Assembly (NCBI GenBank): GCA_029007825.1
Contig: JAQXIO010000072.1
Location: 1-64,000, forward strand
Origin: Bacteroidales bacterium
Lineage (GTDB): Bacteria; Bacteroidota; Bacteroidia; Bacteroidales; JAQXIO01
DNA length: 64,000 nucleotides
Reading direction: 5' to 3'
A program made the position numbers and the translations under genes. Under the pieces are notes generated by a model, which did no database searches, was not told where the DNA came from, and saw only the letters and a program-made list of their open reading frames with translations. Positions 8,586-15,910 of the stretch are shown piece by piece. How positions within the stretch are numbered: the first letter of the stretch is position 1; the number at the start of each line of letters is the position of its first letter.

Positions 8586-9191
8586 TCATTTTTTAGCGTA
8601 AAGAACAGGATTCAGATTCGGATCATTATACATTTTCATCTGTTTATATACCTTCATATATTTTTTCCCTGCTTCTATATCCTCCAAAAGCATATCCAAA
8701 GCTCGCATCAGATCGGAACGCTGCTCATTCAATATGACGAGTTTAGCTGCACAGGTCTTTTTATGTGATTCTTCCACATCTTCACGCTTTACCTCCTGCT
8801 GCATATGATATATTTTCAAAGCAAGGATAGAAAGACGATCCACCGCCCAAGCAGGACTTTCCGTATTTATAGAAGCATTCTCCAGAATCCTGACGTCTTT
8901 ATAAATATCGAGAAAATAACTATCTATCAACTCTACAAGATCTGTCCGATCCTGGTTAGAACGATCGATTCGCCTTTTGATAGCAAGAGCATCTACCGGA
9001 TCTATTGCCGGATCGCGGATAATATCTTCCAAATGCCATTGAACAGCGTCAATCCAATTTTTCAGATAAAGGTAATATTCTATGCTTTTTTCCGGAAACG
9101 GATTTTTAATCGAAGCATCTACATGATCAGTGATATGGTAATCTTTTGTAGAATTTTCAAATATCTGATATGCTTTTTCACTGAATTTCAT
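8586..9191 (-). CDS. DUF4254 domain protein
   Basis: This 201-residue, probably soluble, helical protein belongs to the DUF4254 family. No signal peptide or membrane segment is visible. The run DPVDALAIKRRIDRSNQDRTDLVELID is characteristic of the family, which in Bacteroidota is commonly found next to LPS heptosyltransferase genes. The start at 9191 (MKFSEKAYQIFE) is preferred over one at 9245, because a strong promoter lies between the two. It is the first gene of the five-gene glycan operon. Its molecular function is not known to me; a structural or regulatory part in LPS assembly is only inferred from position. Confidence 0.8.
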   Translation of the reverse strand: MKFSEKAYQIFENSTKDYHITDHVDASIKNPFPEKSIEYYLYLKNWIDAVQWHLEDIIRDPAIDPVDALAIKRRIDRSNQDRTDLVELIDSYFLDIYKDVRILENASINTESPAWAVDRLSILALKIYHMQQEVKREDVEESHKKTCAAKLVILNEQRSDLMRALDMLLEDIEAGKKYMKVYKQMKMYNDPNLNPVLYAKK

Positions 9192-9699
9192 CTCTTCTGT
9201 TTTTATTATTTTGCAAATATAACGAAAGCCGAGAGGCAAAATCAAAGCTTACTTTGTATTTTGTCCCGGGCACATCCTATATTCTACAAATATAAGGAAT
9301 ATTTTACGTACGTTCTATCATTGTGATAGCATGCTTCGGTTTAAATTTAATATATCGAAATAATAAAGCAATAATTAGGACTTTCATATTTCCAGAATAT
9401 CCTGAAATTTCAACTTTTTTCATTGTATATCTGTTTTGAGCATAGACATCAGAACTGTCACTGCAAATAAAACATACCCAAAAACAAATTCGTAACCCTC
9501 TCTATTCAGAAACAAAACATTTTATTATGAACAAAGACAAAAATACCTCCCCCATACACATCATAGCTTATACAGTAATATTTAAACATATTATACCCAA
9601 AAGTAAATGCACATTACAAAACTTATAAAAACCGGAACTTTACAAACTATTTTTTATTTTTAGTGTCGAATTCCAATAGTAATTATACAAATTGATTCT
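9192..9699. other. Intergenic region between divergent operons
   Basis: This 508-bp AT-rich stretch holds the minus-strand promoter at 9214-9246 and a small perfect hairpin CTATCA-TTG-TGATAG at 9315-9329. No start-to-stop frame looks protein-like. I found no exact TAnnTTTG element for the plus-strand gene at 9700, so its promoter is unidentified. Confidence 0.5.
9214..9246 (-). promoter_or_regulatory. Promoter of the DUF4254-GT9-kinase-GT6-GT11 operon
   Basis: On the minus strand TTTG (9243-9246), 21 bp, then TATATTTG (9214-9221): an exact -33/-7 match. It lies 22 bp upstream of the start at 9191 and is the only convincing promoter for the next 4.2 kb, since all downstream gaps are 8 bp or less. 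Confidence 0.72.
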
Positions 9700-10980
9700 G
9701 TGAAAAAAGTCCGTTTATTTTTAAGCATTGTAGGACTACTTTTTTATGTTTTATGTATAAATGCCGAATCTCCTACTCCTCCCGACAGAAGTATCGTACC
9801 CTTAATTCCAGTCACATCCTTGACACTACCCGATACAGACAGTCTGCCTACATATAATGCCACGCATTCTATGACTGAAAGACAGTTAAAAGCTTACCAA
9901 AAAAAGCAGCGACGGGATTCCATCCGCGCAAAACAAAGAGTATGGTGGTCGATTTTAGGAGGCCCCTCTTACACTCCTGAAGCTTCATTAGGTCTGGGAG
10001 GCGCCTTACTGGCCACGTTCAGGATAAATAAAGCAGACACCATATCCCAACGCTCCTTTATTCCTGTAGGCTTCAATATTTCACTAAACGGAACTTATGT
10101 AGTAGCAGGTGCTGCGAGCTTGTTTTTCAATGAAAACAAATTCCGAATATACACTTCCTATTCTTTCAGGCGCGAACCAAGTAATTATTTCGGAAAAGGA
10201 TTCTCCTCAGCAAGCCATATCCCTATGAGCGATTCTACCACTCTTTTTCATAAAACAAGTTTTTTACTATACCCACGTTTTGTCTGGCAAGTATTACCGA
10301 ATTTCTTTATTGGACCTTTATTCGATATAAACTACACTCATACGTACGATATTAATCCCGTAATGCAGGAAGACCCTTACTTCAGGAAATTTAAAAATAC
10401 CTATACAAACATCGGATTAGGTGGAGTTATACAATACGATACCCGTAATGATATAGCAACACCGCAGAAAGGAATATTATTGAGTGCAACAGCTAAACTT
10501 TTCGGAAAATACGTAGGAGGTAATTATAATTACCAGTTCCTCGATCTCGAATACAGGCAATTTGTCCCCGTATTCCACAGGCGCAGCGTGTTAGGGTGGG
10601 TCGCAAGATCCCAGATTAGTTTCGGCGATGTCCCTTTTACCGAACTGCCGTCTTTCGGATCTCCTTTTGATCTGCGGGGATATTATCTTGGTAAATACCG
10701 TGATAAATCCATGGCCTATGGCATTATTGAATACCGTCATATGTTTGGCTCACAAGCAGCATATAACAGAGGAAATTTCTGGGCAAAAACAGGATTCGTA
10801 GTCTGGGTGGGAACCGGGACATTAGGAAATACACCCCTTGAATGGAAAACATGGAAATTCAATTACGGTGCAGGACTTCGCATTCAGCTGCAACCCGGAA
10901 AAAATTTCAGACTCGACTTCGGAAAAGAACCGGGAACCAAAGGTATGCTGTTCTATATGAATATGACCGAAGCATTTTAA
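9700..10980 (+). CDS. BamA/TamA-family outer-membrane barrel protein
   Basis: This 426-residue protein has a signal peptide (MKKVRLFLSIVGLLFYVLCINAE) and a basic, Gln/Arg-rich linker. It then forms a barrel like the C-terminal bacterial surface antigen domain of BamA/TamA. Glycine-rich alternating strands begin at GPSYTPEASLGLGGALLATF. The segments GGVIQYDTRNDIATPQKG and GSPFDLRGYYLGKYRDK match the conserved barrel motifs, including the (V/I)RG(F/Y)-like lid motif (here LRGYY). There are no recognisable POTRA domains, so it is probably a short outer-membrane porin-like relative rather than BamA itself. The start codon is GTG, with no clear ribosome-binding site. It is monocistronic. Transport role unknown. 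Confidence 0.82.
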   Translation: MKKVRLFLSIVGLLFYVLCINAESPTPPDRSIVPLIPVTSLTLPDTDSLPTYNATHSMTERQLKAYQKKQRRDSIRAKQRVWWSILGGPSYTPEASLGLGGALLATFRINKADTISQRSFIPVGFNISLNGTYVVAGAASLFFNENKFRIYTSYSFRREPSNYFGKGFSSASHIPMSDSTTLFHKTSFLLYPRFVWQVLPNFFIGPLFDINYTHTYDINPVMQEDPYFRKFKNTYTNIGLGGVIQYDTRNDIATPQKGILLSATAKLFGKYVGGNYNYQFLDLEYRQFVPVFHRRSVLGWVARSQISFGDVPFTELPSFGSPFDLRGYYLGKYRDKSMAYGIIEYRHMFGSQAAYNRGNFWAKTGFVVWVGTGTLGNTPLEWKTWKFNYGAGLRIQLQPGKNFRLDFGKEPGTKGMLFYMNMTEAF

Positions 10981-10985
10981 AAAAC

Positions 10986-11013
10986 GGTTCTATAAAGAAC
11001 CATTTCGTTTATT
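10986..11013 (+). terminator. Possible terminator after the BamA-like gene
   Basis: GGTTCT (10986-10991), loop ATAA, AGAACC (10996-11001), followed by ATTTCGTTTATT. The 6-bp stem is short and the tail only moderately T-rich, but it lies immediately after the stop and before the convergent lutC gene. Confidence 0.45.
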
Positions 11014-11074
11014 GTAAAATAATCCATCACCTATAGTTCGCCCACTATTAAATGACAGATACTCAACAGTGCAA

Positions 11075-11659
11075 TTACATAAAAAAGACCGTTAAAGTCC
11101 TTGCACCCTGAGCACCTCTGACCATCACAGCACCAATATCGGCCGTAGCCGAAGGCCCCAACATAAAACATCCATAATGACTGGAAGCGATATCCACCTT
11201 TTTGTAAGCTTCATACATATCCTTTACCAATTGATCTTTTTTTAATAAAATAATCAAGTGCTGGGAAAGAAAACCTAAAGCATTTAATATCAACTCATTT
11301 TCGGTAAGCCAGACCATACCGGTCTCCGCCACACCGAATTGTGCGCGGATGATTCCGACATCCACATCTGCAAGATCATGAGGGTCATTAATTTTACGAA
11401 GATCCTTATTCCCCTTTATATCCGGCGATGCAGAACAAATAATTTTCGCTTCGGGATAAAGCTCTTTAATCAACTTTAATGCTTCTTCCTTATCTTTTAC
11501 ATCATAATAAGCACCTGCCCCGAGAAGTAAATTTTCCTTGAACTCTTCCAGAATATCCTTTGAATTTTTAGGAAAATCAGGAATAACCGGATACTCTGTT
11601 TTTGTGGCGGGCATATTCCGGGAAATGGAATTTAATATGTATTCTCTTGTACTATTCAT
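11075..11659 (-). CDS. lutC: Lactate utilisation protein C (LUD domain)
   Basis: This 194-residue LUD-domain protein shows the family hallmarks VGIIRAQFGVAETGMVWL and LGPSATADIGAVMVRGAQGARTL. LutC works with LutA and LutB in oxidising L-lactate to pyruvate. It is the third gene of the lutABC set, overlapping lutB by 8 bp. A short member of the family and probably cytoplasmic. Confidence 0.92.
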   Translation of the reverse strand: MNSTREYILNSISRNMPATKTEYPVIPDFPKNSKDILEEFKENLLLGAGAYYDVKDKEEALKLIKELYPEAKIICSASPDIKGNKDLRKINDPHDLADVDVGIIRAQFGVAETGMVWLTENELILNALGFLSQHLIILLKKDQLVKDMYEAYKKVDIASSHYGCFMLGPSATADIGAVMVRGAQGARTLTVFFM

Positions 11660-13076
11660 TGTTTTTTTCTTTTCTGTTTTTCAAATACCAATCTCTGAAC
11701 GTATCCTTAGAAAACACCGGCATTCTACGATGACGCCCCCACGGATTCAAAGCTTTATTATAAATAATAAAATCGGGAATAACCGGTAATATTTTTGCAG
11801 CGGCAACCTCTGCTGTTCGAAACAGGGAAGGCCGGGCAAAAATACCTCCGGCCATTTTAAACAAAACTCTTCGGTTTAAAGGCAAAAGCTTTCTCTTCGC
11901 CATGATCTCACGCCACTTATATATTTGATTGCTGATATCTATTTTCACGGGACAAACTTCTGTACAGGAACCACATAGAGTCGAATGAAAAGGCAACTCG
12001 CTATACTTATGGGCATCGAACGTCGGATCCAGAATAATCCCGATAGGGCCGGAATAAACAGCTTGATAAGATAATCCTCCGCTCCTTCTGTAAACAGGGC
12101 AGGTATTCATACACGCCCCGCAGCGAATGCACTTTAAAGAACGCCAGAAATCGTTTAACGCAAGCCTTTTACTTCTCCCGTTATCCGTAAGTATAATATG
12201 CAATTCACCACCTTTACGGGGGCCTGTAAAATGTGATGTATATTGTGTAGCGGGTGTTCCCAGTGCACTTCTCGACAGCAATCTGATAAAAACAGATAAA
12301 TCCTCCGTTTTAGGCAATATCTTTTCAATCCCTATACTTGCTATATGCAAAGGGGGTACGGAAGCTCCGATATCCGCATTCCCCTCATTTGTACAGACAA
12401 CGAACGAACCCGTTTCCGCGATGGCAAAATTAGCACCGGTCATTCCGGCTCCAGCCCTCAAAAAACGAGGACGGGCATTATTACGCATAGCTTCCGTCAA
12501 TGAATGAGGGTCCGTATCATTCGGATCCGTACCGATAGTCCTGGCGAATAGTGCTGCAACATCCTGTGTTGTTTTTTGAATTGCCGGCATAACAATATGG
12601 CTGGGTAACTGACCGTCCAACTGTTGTATACGTTCACCCAGGTCGCTTTCCGTAACTATAATCCCTTTTCTTTCCAAAAAAGCCGTCATACCGCACTCTT
12701 CCTGAAGCATCGATTTACTTTTGATCACTTCCGTGATTCTTTTATCTTCAAGAATACTTAGTACTATTTGATTATGCTCTGCCGCATCACGGGCCCAATG
12801 AACAATAGCTCCGTTTTTCACGGCATTTTCTTCAAACATTTCCAGATAATAGTCCAAGTGCGTCAAAACATGTTCCTTTATCTGTGAGGCTAAATTACGC
12901 AGCTCTTCCCATTCGGGAATCGTTTCCGCTATTTTGTCCCTTTTCATTCTCGCAGCCCACAGATTCTTATCGTGCATTCTCTCATGGACATCATCCTGAT
13001 TGATAAATCTGGCTGCATTTTTCTCTACATCAATAACACGCTCTCTCATAAAGCTACTCTTTAAACGGTCCTCCAT
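11652..13076 (-). CDS. lutB: Lactate utilisation iron-sulfur protein B
   Basis: This 474-residue protein has an N-terminal LUD domain and a C-terminal ferredoxin-like domain. The clusters are CIRCGACMNTCPVYRRSGG and LCGSCTEVCPVKI. Together with LutA and LutC it forms the iron-sulfur lactate oxidase. The start at 13076 overlaps lutA by 23 bp and gives an N-terminus that resembles known LutB proteins (SSFMRERV). An alternative start at 13049, just after the lutA stop and preceded by AAAGAG, would yield 465 residues. Confidence 0.92.
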   Translation of the reverse strand: MEDRLKSSFMRERVIDVEKNAARFINQDDVHERMHDKNLWAARMKRDKIAETIPEWEELRNLASQIKEHVLTHLDYYLEMFEENAVKNGAIVHWARDAAEHNQIVLSILEDKRITEVIKSKSMLQEECGMTAFLERKGIIVTESDLGERIQQLDGQLPSHIVMPAIQKTTQDVAALFARTIGTDPNDTDPHSLTEAMRNNARPRFLRAGAGMTGANFAIAETGSFVVCTNEGNADIGASVPPLHIASIGIEKILPKTEDLSVFIRLLSRSALGTPATQYTSHFTGPRKGGELHIILTDNGRSKRLALNDFWRSLKCIRCGACMNTCPVYRRSGGLSYQAVYSGPIGIILDPTFDAHKYSELPFHSTLCGSCTEVCPVKIDISNQIYKWREIMAKRKLLPLNRRVLFKMAGGIFARPSLFRTAEVAAAKILPVIPDFIIYNKALNPWGRHRRMPVFSKDTFRDWYLKNRKEKNNE

Positions 13077-13806
13077 TCAAAACTTGTGCGATATGGATAA
13101 ACGGTAAATGACTTATCCCCAACTTCCGGGCAATTCCCTCCTGATGCATCAGACAGGACATATCCGGAGAGACTACATACTCGGCTCCATTCGCCACATA
13201 ATCCATAACCTTATCTTTTCCCATCTGGGCACTGACCGCTTCATCCGTAACACAAAACGTTCCGCCGAAACCGCAACACTCGTCCGGACGGTCCAATTCT
13301 ACAATCTCAAGACCGGAAACTTTGCCCAAAAGCTCAGCCGATTTATTAAATGGCACACCCATAATTTCAGAAGGCTTTGCAATTCCTAATCCCCGGATAG
13401 AACTACAGCTATTATGCAACGCAACTTTATGCGGAAAACTAATTCCGGGAAATGATTCCACCTTCATAATATCGTGAAGAAACTCCACTAATTCATATGT
13501 ATTTTCTCTTACATGTTTTACATCATCCGTCTGATCCAGTTTATCATAATGTACCCGGACTTGTTTCACGCAACTTCCGGCCGGCCCGACAATATAATCA
13601 TACCGGCTAAAATTTTTAACGAAAAGCTCTTCCGCCCTGCATGCACTCTCGTTATCCCCTTCATTGGACATCGGTTGCCCACAACAAGTTTGCTCGGTCG
13701 GATAATCTATATCTAATCCAAATTTTTGCAATAATTCGAATGTCGCTATTCCGACTTCAGGATAAATTGCATCTATATAACAAGGGATAAACAAACCTAT
13801 TCTCAT
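13054..13806 (-). CDS. lutA: Lactate utilisation protein A (cysteine-rich CCG domains)
   Basis: This 250-residue protein carries two CCG (heterodisulfide-reductase-like) cysteine-rich repeats: CCGQPMSNEGD with GPAGSC, and HNSCSSIRG followed by CCGFGGTFCV. LutA is the redox subunit of the LutABC L-lactate oxidation complex. It is the first gene of the operon. A -7 box TAGGTTTG (13827-13834, minus strand) lies 21 bp upstream of the start, without a well-spaced -33 element. In a fermentative gut-type organism the complex may let lactate be used as an electron donor. Confidence 0.93.
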   Translation of the reverse strand: MRIGLFIPCYIDAIYPEVGIATFELLQKFGLDIDYPTEQTCCGQPMSNEGDNESACRAEELFVKNFSRYDYIVGPAGSCVKQVRVHYDKLDQTDDVKHVRENTYELVEFLHDIMKVESFPGISFPHKVALHNSCSSIRGLGIAKPSEIMGVPFNKSAELLGKVSGLEIVELDRPDECCGFGGTFCVTDEAVSAQMGKDKVMDYVANGAEYVVSPDMSCLMHQEGIARKLGISHLPFIHIAQVLNGGPFKE

Positions 13807-14048
13807 ATCATTACAACTTTAATTGACAAACCTATATGATATAACAAATAAAAAACGAAAAAGAACTTTTCCACATCCGTAAATTAATAAAAAACAAGAA
13901 ATACCAGACTTTCAACAATCATATTTCAATTTAGGAGATTAAGATTTTATCTTCTCAAAAATTTTCCCCCTTTCTAATTTTAATCTTAATGATGATATAA
14001 CCTCTTACCTTTTGTCACAATGTAAGATGGAAAGCAGTTTCTTTTTTA

Positions 14049-14056
14049 TAATTTTG
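14049..14056 (+). promoter_or_regulatory. Possible -7 box of the GH125 gene
   Basis: TAATTTTG matches the -7 consensus TAnnTTTG, 39 bp before the start codon. No -33 TTTG is found at the proper distance (the nearest lies 34 bp upstream), so activator-dependent or weak expression is possible. Confidence 0.35.
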
Positions 14057-14094
14057 AAAAGCTAATAAGAATACAACATAAATCTAAACATATA

Positions 14095-15546
14095 ATGACA
14101 ACACGTAGAGATTTTCTGAAAAAAGGAACACTATCGCTGGGTGGAATTGCTTTAGGACACAATATATGGGGGAAAAATACCATTACAAGTTCACCTTCCG
14201 ATAAAAGAAAATATTTAACCAAACGGCCTCAGGCCTCAATGCGGAAATTTCATTCTGCAGCAGTTGACGAAAGCATAGCAGCGATTAAAAAGAAAATTAA
14301 AGATCCCAAACTGGCATGGATGTTTGAGAATTGCTATCCAAACACACTTGACACTACCGTCGAATATAAAATGAAAAACGGAAAACCGGACACTTTCGTT
14401 CTTACCGGAGATATCCATGCCATGTGGTTACGGGACTCTTCCGCTCAGGTTTTTCCATATTTAAAACTGGCGAACGATGAAAAAGCCTTGCAACAGATGC
14501 TTGCCGGAGTTATAAACAGGCAATCTCAATGTATACTCATAGACCCGTATGCAAACGCCTTCAATGAATCCGCAACCGGAAGCGAATGGGAAAACGATAA
14601 TACGGAGATGAAAAAAGAACTGCATGAGCGGAAATGGGAAATCGACTCATTATGTTATCCTATACGCCTGGCATATCATTATTGGAAAAAGACCAACGAC
14701 ACTTCGGTATTCGATGCAACATGGGAGAACGCAATGAAGGCTGTATACCGGACGTTTGTCGAACAGCAACGGAAAGAAAATCTCGGACCTTACAAATTTA
14801 CAAGGGTAACAGACCGTCAGGGAGATACACTCCTCAATTCGGGTTGGGGCAGTCCGGTAAAACCGGTCGGGATGATCGTCTCAACATTCAGGCCCTCGGA
14901 TGATGCAACATTATTCAGCTTTTTGATACCATCTAATCTCTTTGCCGTCACTTCTCTCCGTCAGCTTTCGGAAATTCTTACACAAGTAAGAAACAATACC
15001 GAACTGGCAAAGAAATGTACTGCATTAGCAAATGAAGTTGAACGCGCAATACAAGAATACGGAATTATCGATCATCCTAAATACGGAAAAATATATGCCT
15101 TTGAAGTAGACGGATTCGGAGGCCGCAACCTTATGGACGATGCCAATATCCCAAGTCTTTTGGCATTACCTTTCCTTGGATGTGTCGATATAAATGATCC
15201 CGTTTATCAAAATACCCGTAAATTTGTCCTTAGTCAGGATAATCCCTATTTCTTCAAAGGAACAGCAGGAGAAGGAATCGGCGGCCCCCATATCGGAATA
15301 GGGCACATCTGGCCTATGAGTATCATCATGAGAGCAGAAACTTCGAACGATGACGATGAAATAAAATATTGTCTTAAAATGCTTCGTGATACCGATGCCG
15401 GAACCGGATTTATGCACGAATCTTTCCAGATGAATAATCCGGATGAATTTACACGTTCGTGGTTTGCATGGGTAAATACCCTCTTCGGAGAATTAATCGC
15501 AAAATTAGTCGATGACGGAAAGATTGGATTGATAAACAGTATTTGA
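14095..15546 (+). CDS. Exo-alpha-1,6-mannosidase, glycoside hydrolase family 125
   Basis: This 483-residue protein belongs to GH125, metal-independent inverting exo-alpha-mannosidases that trim alpha-1,6-linked mannose from N-glycans or yeast mannan. Family segments include HAMWLRDSSAQVFPY, DSLCYPIRLAYHYW and the C-terminal GTGFMHESF, whose glutamate fits the catalytic base. It begins with a twin-arginine-type signal (TTRRDFLKKGTLSLGGIALG), so export by the Tat route is plausible. The convergent neighbour is a DUF5054/GH38-like protein with a similar signal. There are no SusC/SusD genes, so it is not a complete polysaccharide utilisation locus. Its last codons sit inside a long hairpin (15530-15567). 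Confidence 0.9.
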   Translation: MTTRRDFLKKGTLSLGGIALGHNIWGKNTITSSPSDKRKYLTKRPQASMRKFHSAAVDESIAAIKKKIKDPKLAWMFENCYPNTLDTTVEYKMKNGKPDTFVLTGDIHAMWLRDSSAQVFPYLKLANDEKALQQMLAGVINRQSQCILIDPYANAFNESATGSEWENDNTEMKKELHERKWEIDSLCYPIRLAYHYWKKTNDTSVFDATWENAMKAVYRTFVEQQRKENLGPYKFTRVTDRQGDTLLNSGWGSPVKPVGMIVSTFRPSDDATLFSFLIPSNLFAVTSLRQLSEILTQVRNNTELAKKCTALANEVERAIQEYGIIDHPKYGKIYAFEVDGFGGRNLMDDANIPSLLALPFLGCVDINDPVYQNTRKFVLSQDNPYFFKGTAGEGIGGPHIGIGHIWPMSIIMRAETSNDDDEIKYCLKMLRDTDAGTGFMHESFQMNNPDEFTRSWFAWVNTLFGELIAKLVDDGKIGLINSI

Positions 15547-15567
15547 TTTCTCAAATACTGTTTATCA
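15530..15567. terminator. Long perfect hairpin spanning the GH125 stop codon
   Basis: A 17-bp perfectly paired stem (GATAAACAGTATTTGA with its complement, plus one outer T-A pair) closes on the tetraloop TTTC. The stop codon TGA (15544-15546) lies in the 5' arm. Neither side is followed by a real T-run, so it may be a processing or stability hairpin, or a terminator that works without a U-tract. Confidence 0.55.
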
Positions 15568-15910
15568 TTAATTCTTCCAGGCATTGTTAATTCAAAAATA
15601 TGCGATCCTCGAGGTCGATATTTTTCACATATCCCGAAAATTTGTCAGACAATGTAAATATCGACAAGTTTAAAGGCATTAGAATAAATACATACAACAA
15701 ACCTGTAAGCTATAAAACTTACTCTTTCAATTATGAATTTCACCCCTTTTACCATAGCCGGAAAAGGATAAAATATTACTCTGGTCGCACTTTCCGGCGA
15801 ACTAAGACAAAACGTATTATTTAGTCGCAACCAAAAAGGTTCAACGACCTTCCTGCTCTGAAAATATACCCTTTAAAGAGTAATGCATGAAATCTTATGT
15901 TACGAAACTC
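15547..15910. other. Intergenic region between convergent genes
   Basis: This 364-bp stretch contains the 3' arm of the 15530-15567 hairpin and a spaced inverted repeat, GTCGATATTT (15614-15623) and AAATATCGAC (15656-15665). Short open frames exist on both strands, one plus-strand frame being interrupted by stops, and none can be supported as a gene. A decayed coding sequence is possible but unproven. Confidence 0.4.

Noticed and set aside
15600..15830. Open frames on both strands of about 60-75 codons in the 15.6-15.8 kb gap
   Set aside because: No ribosome-binding site, no family resemblance, and they overlap each other in opposite directions.
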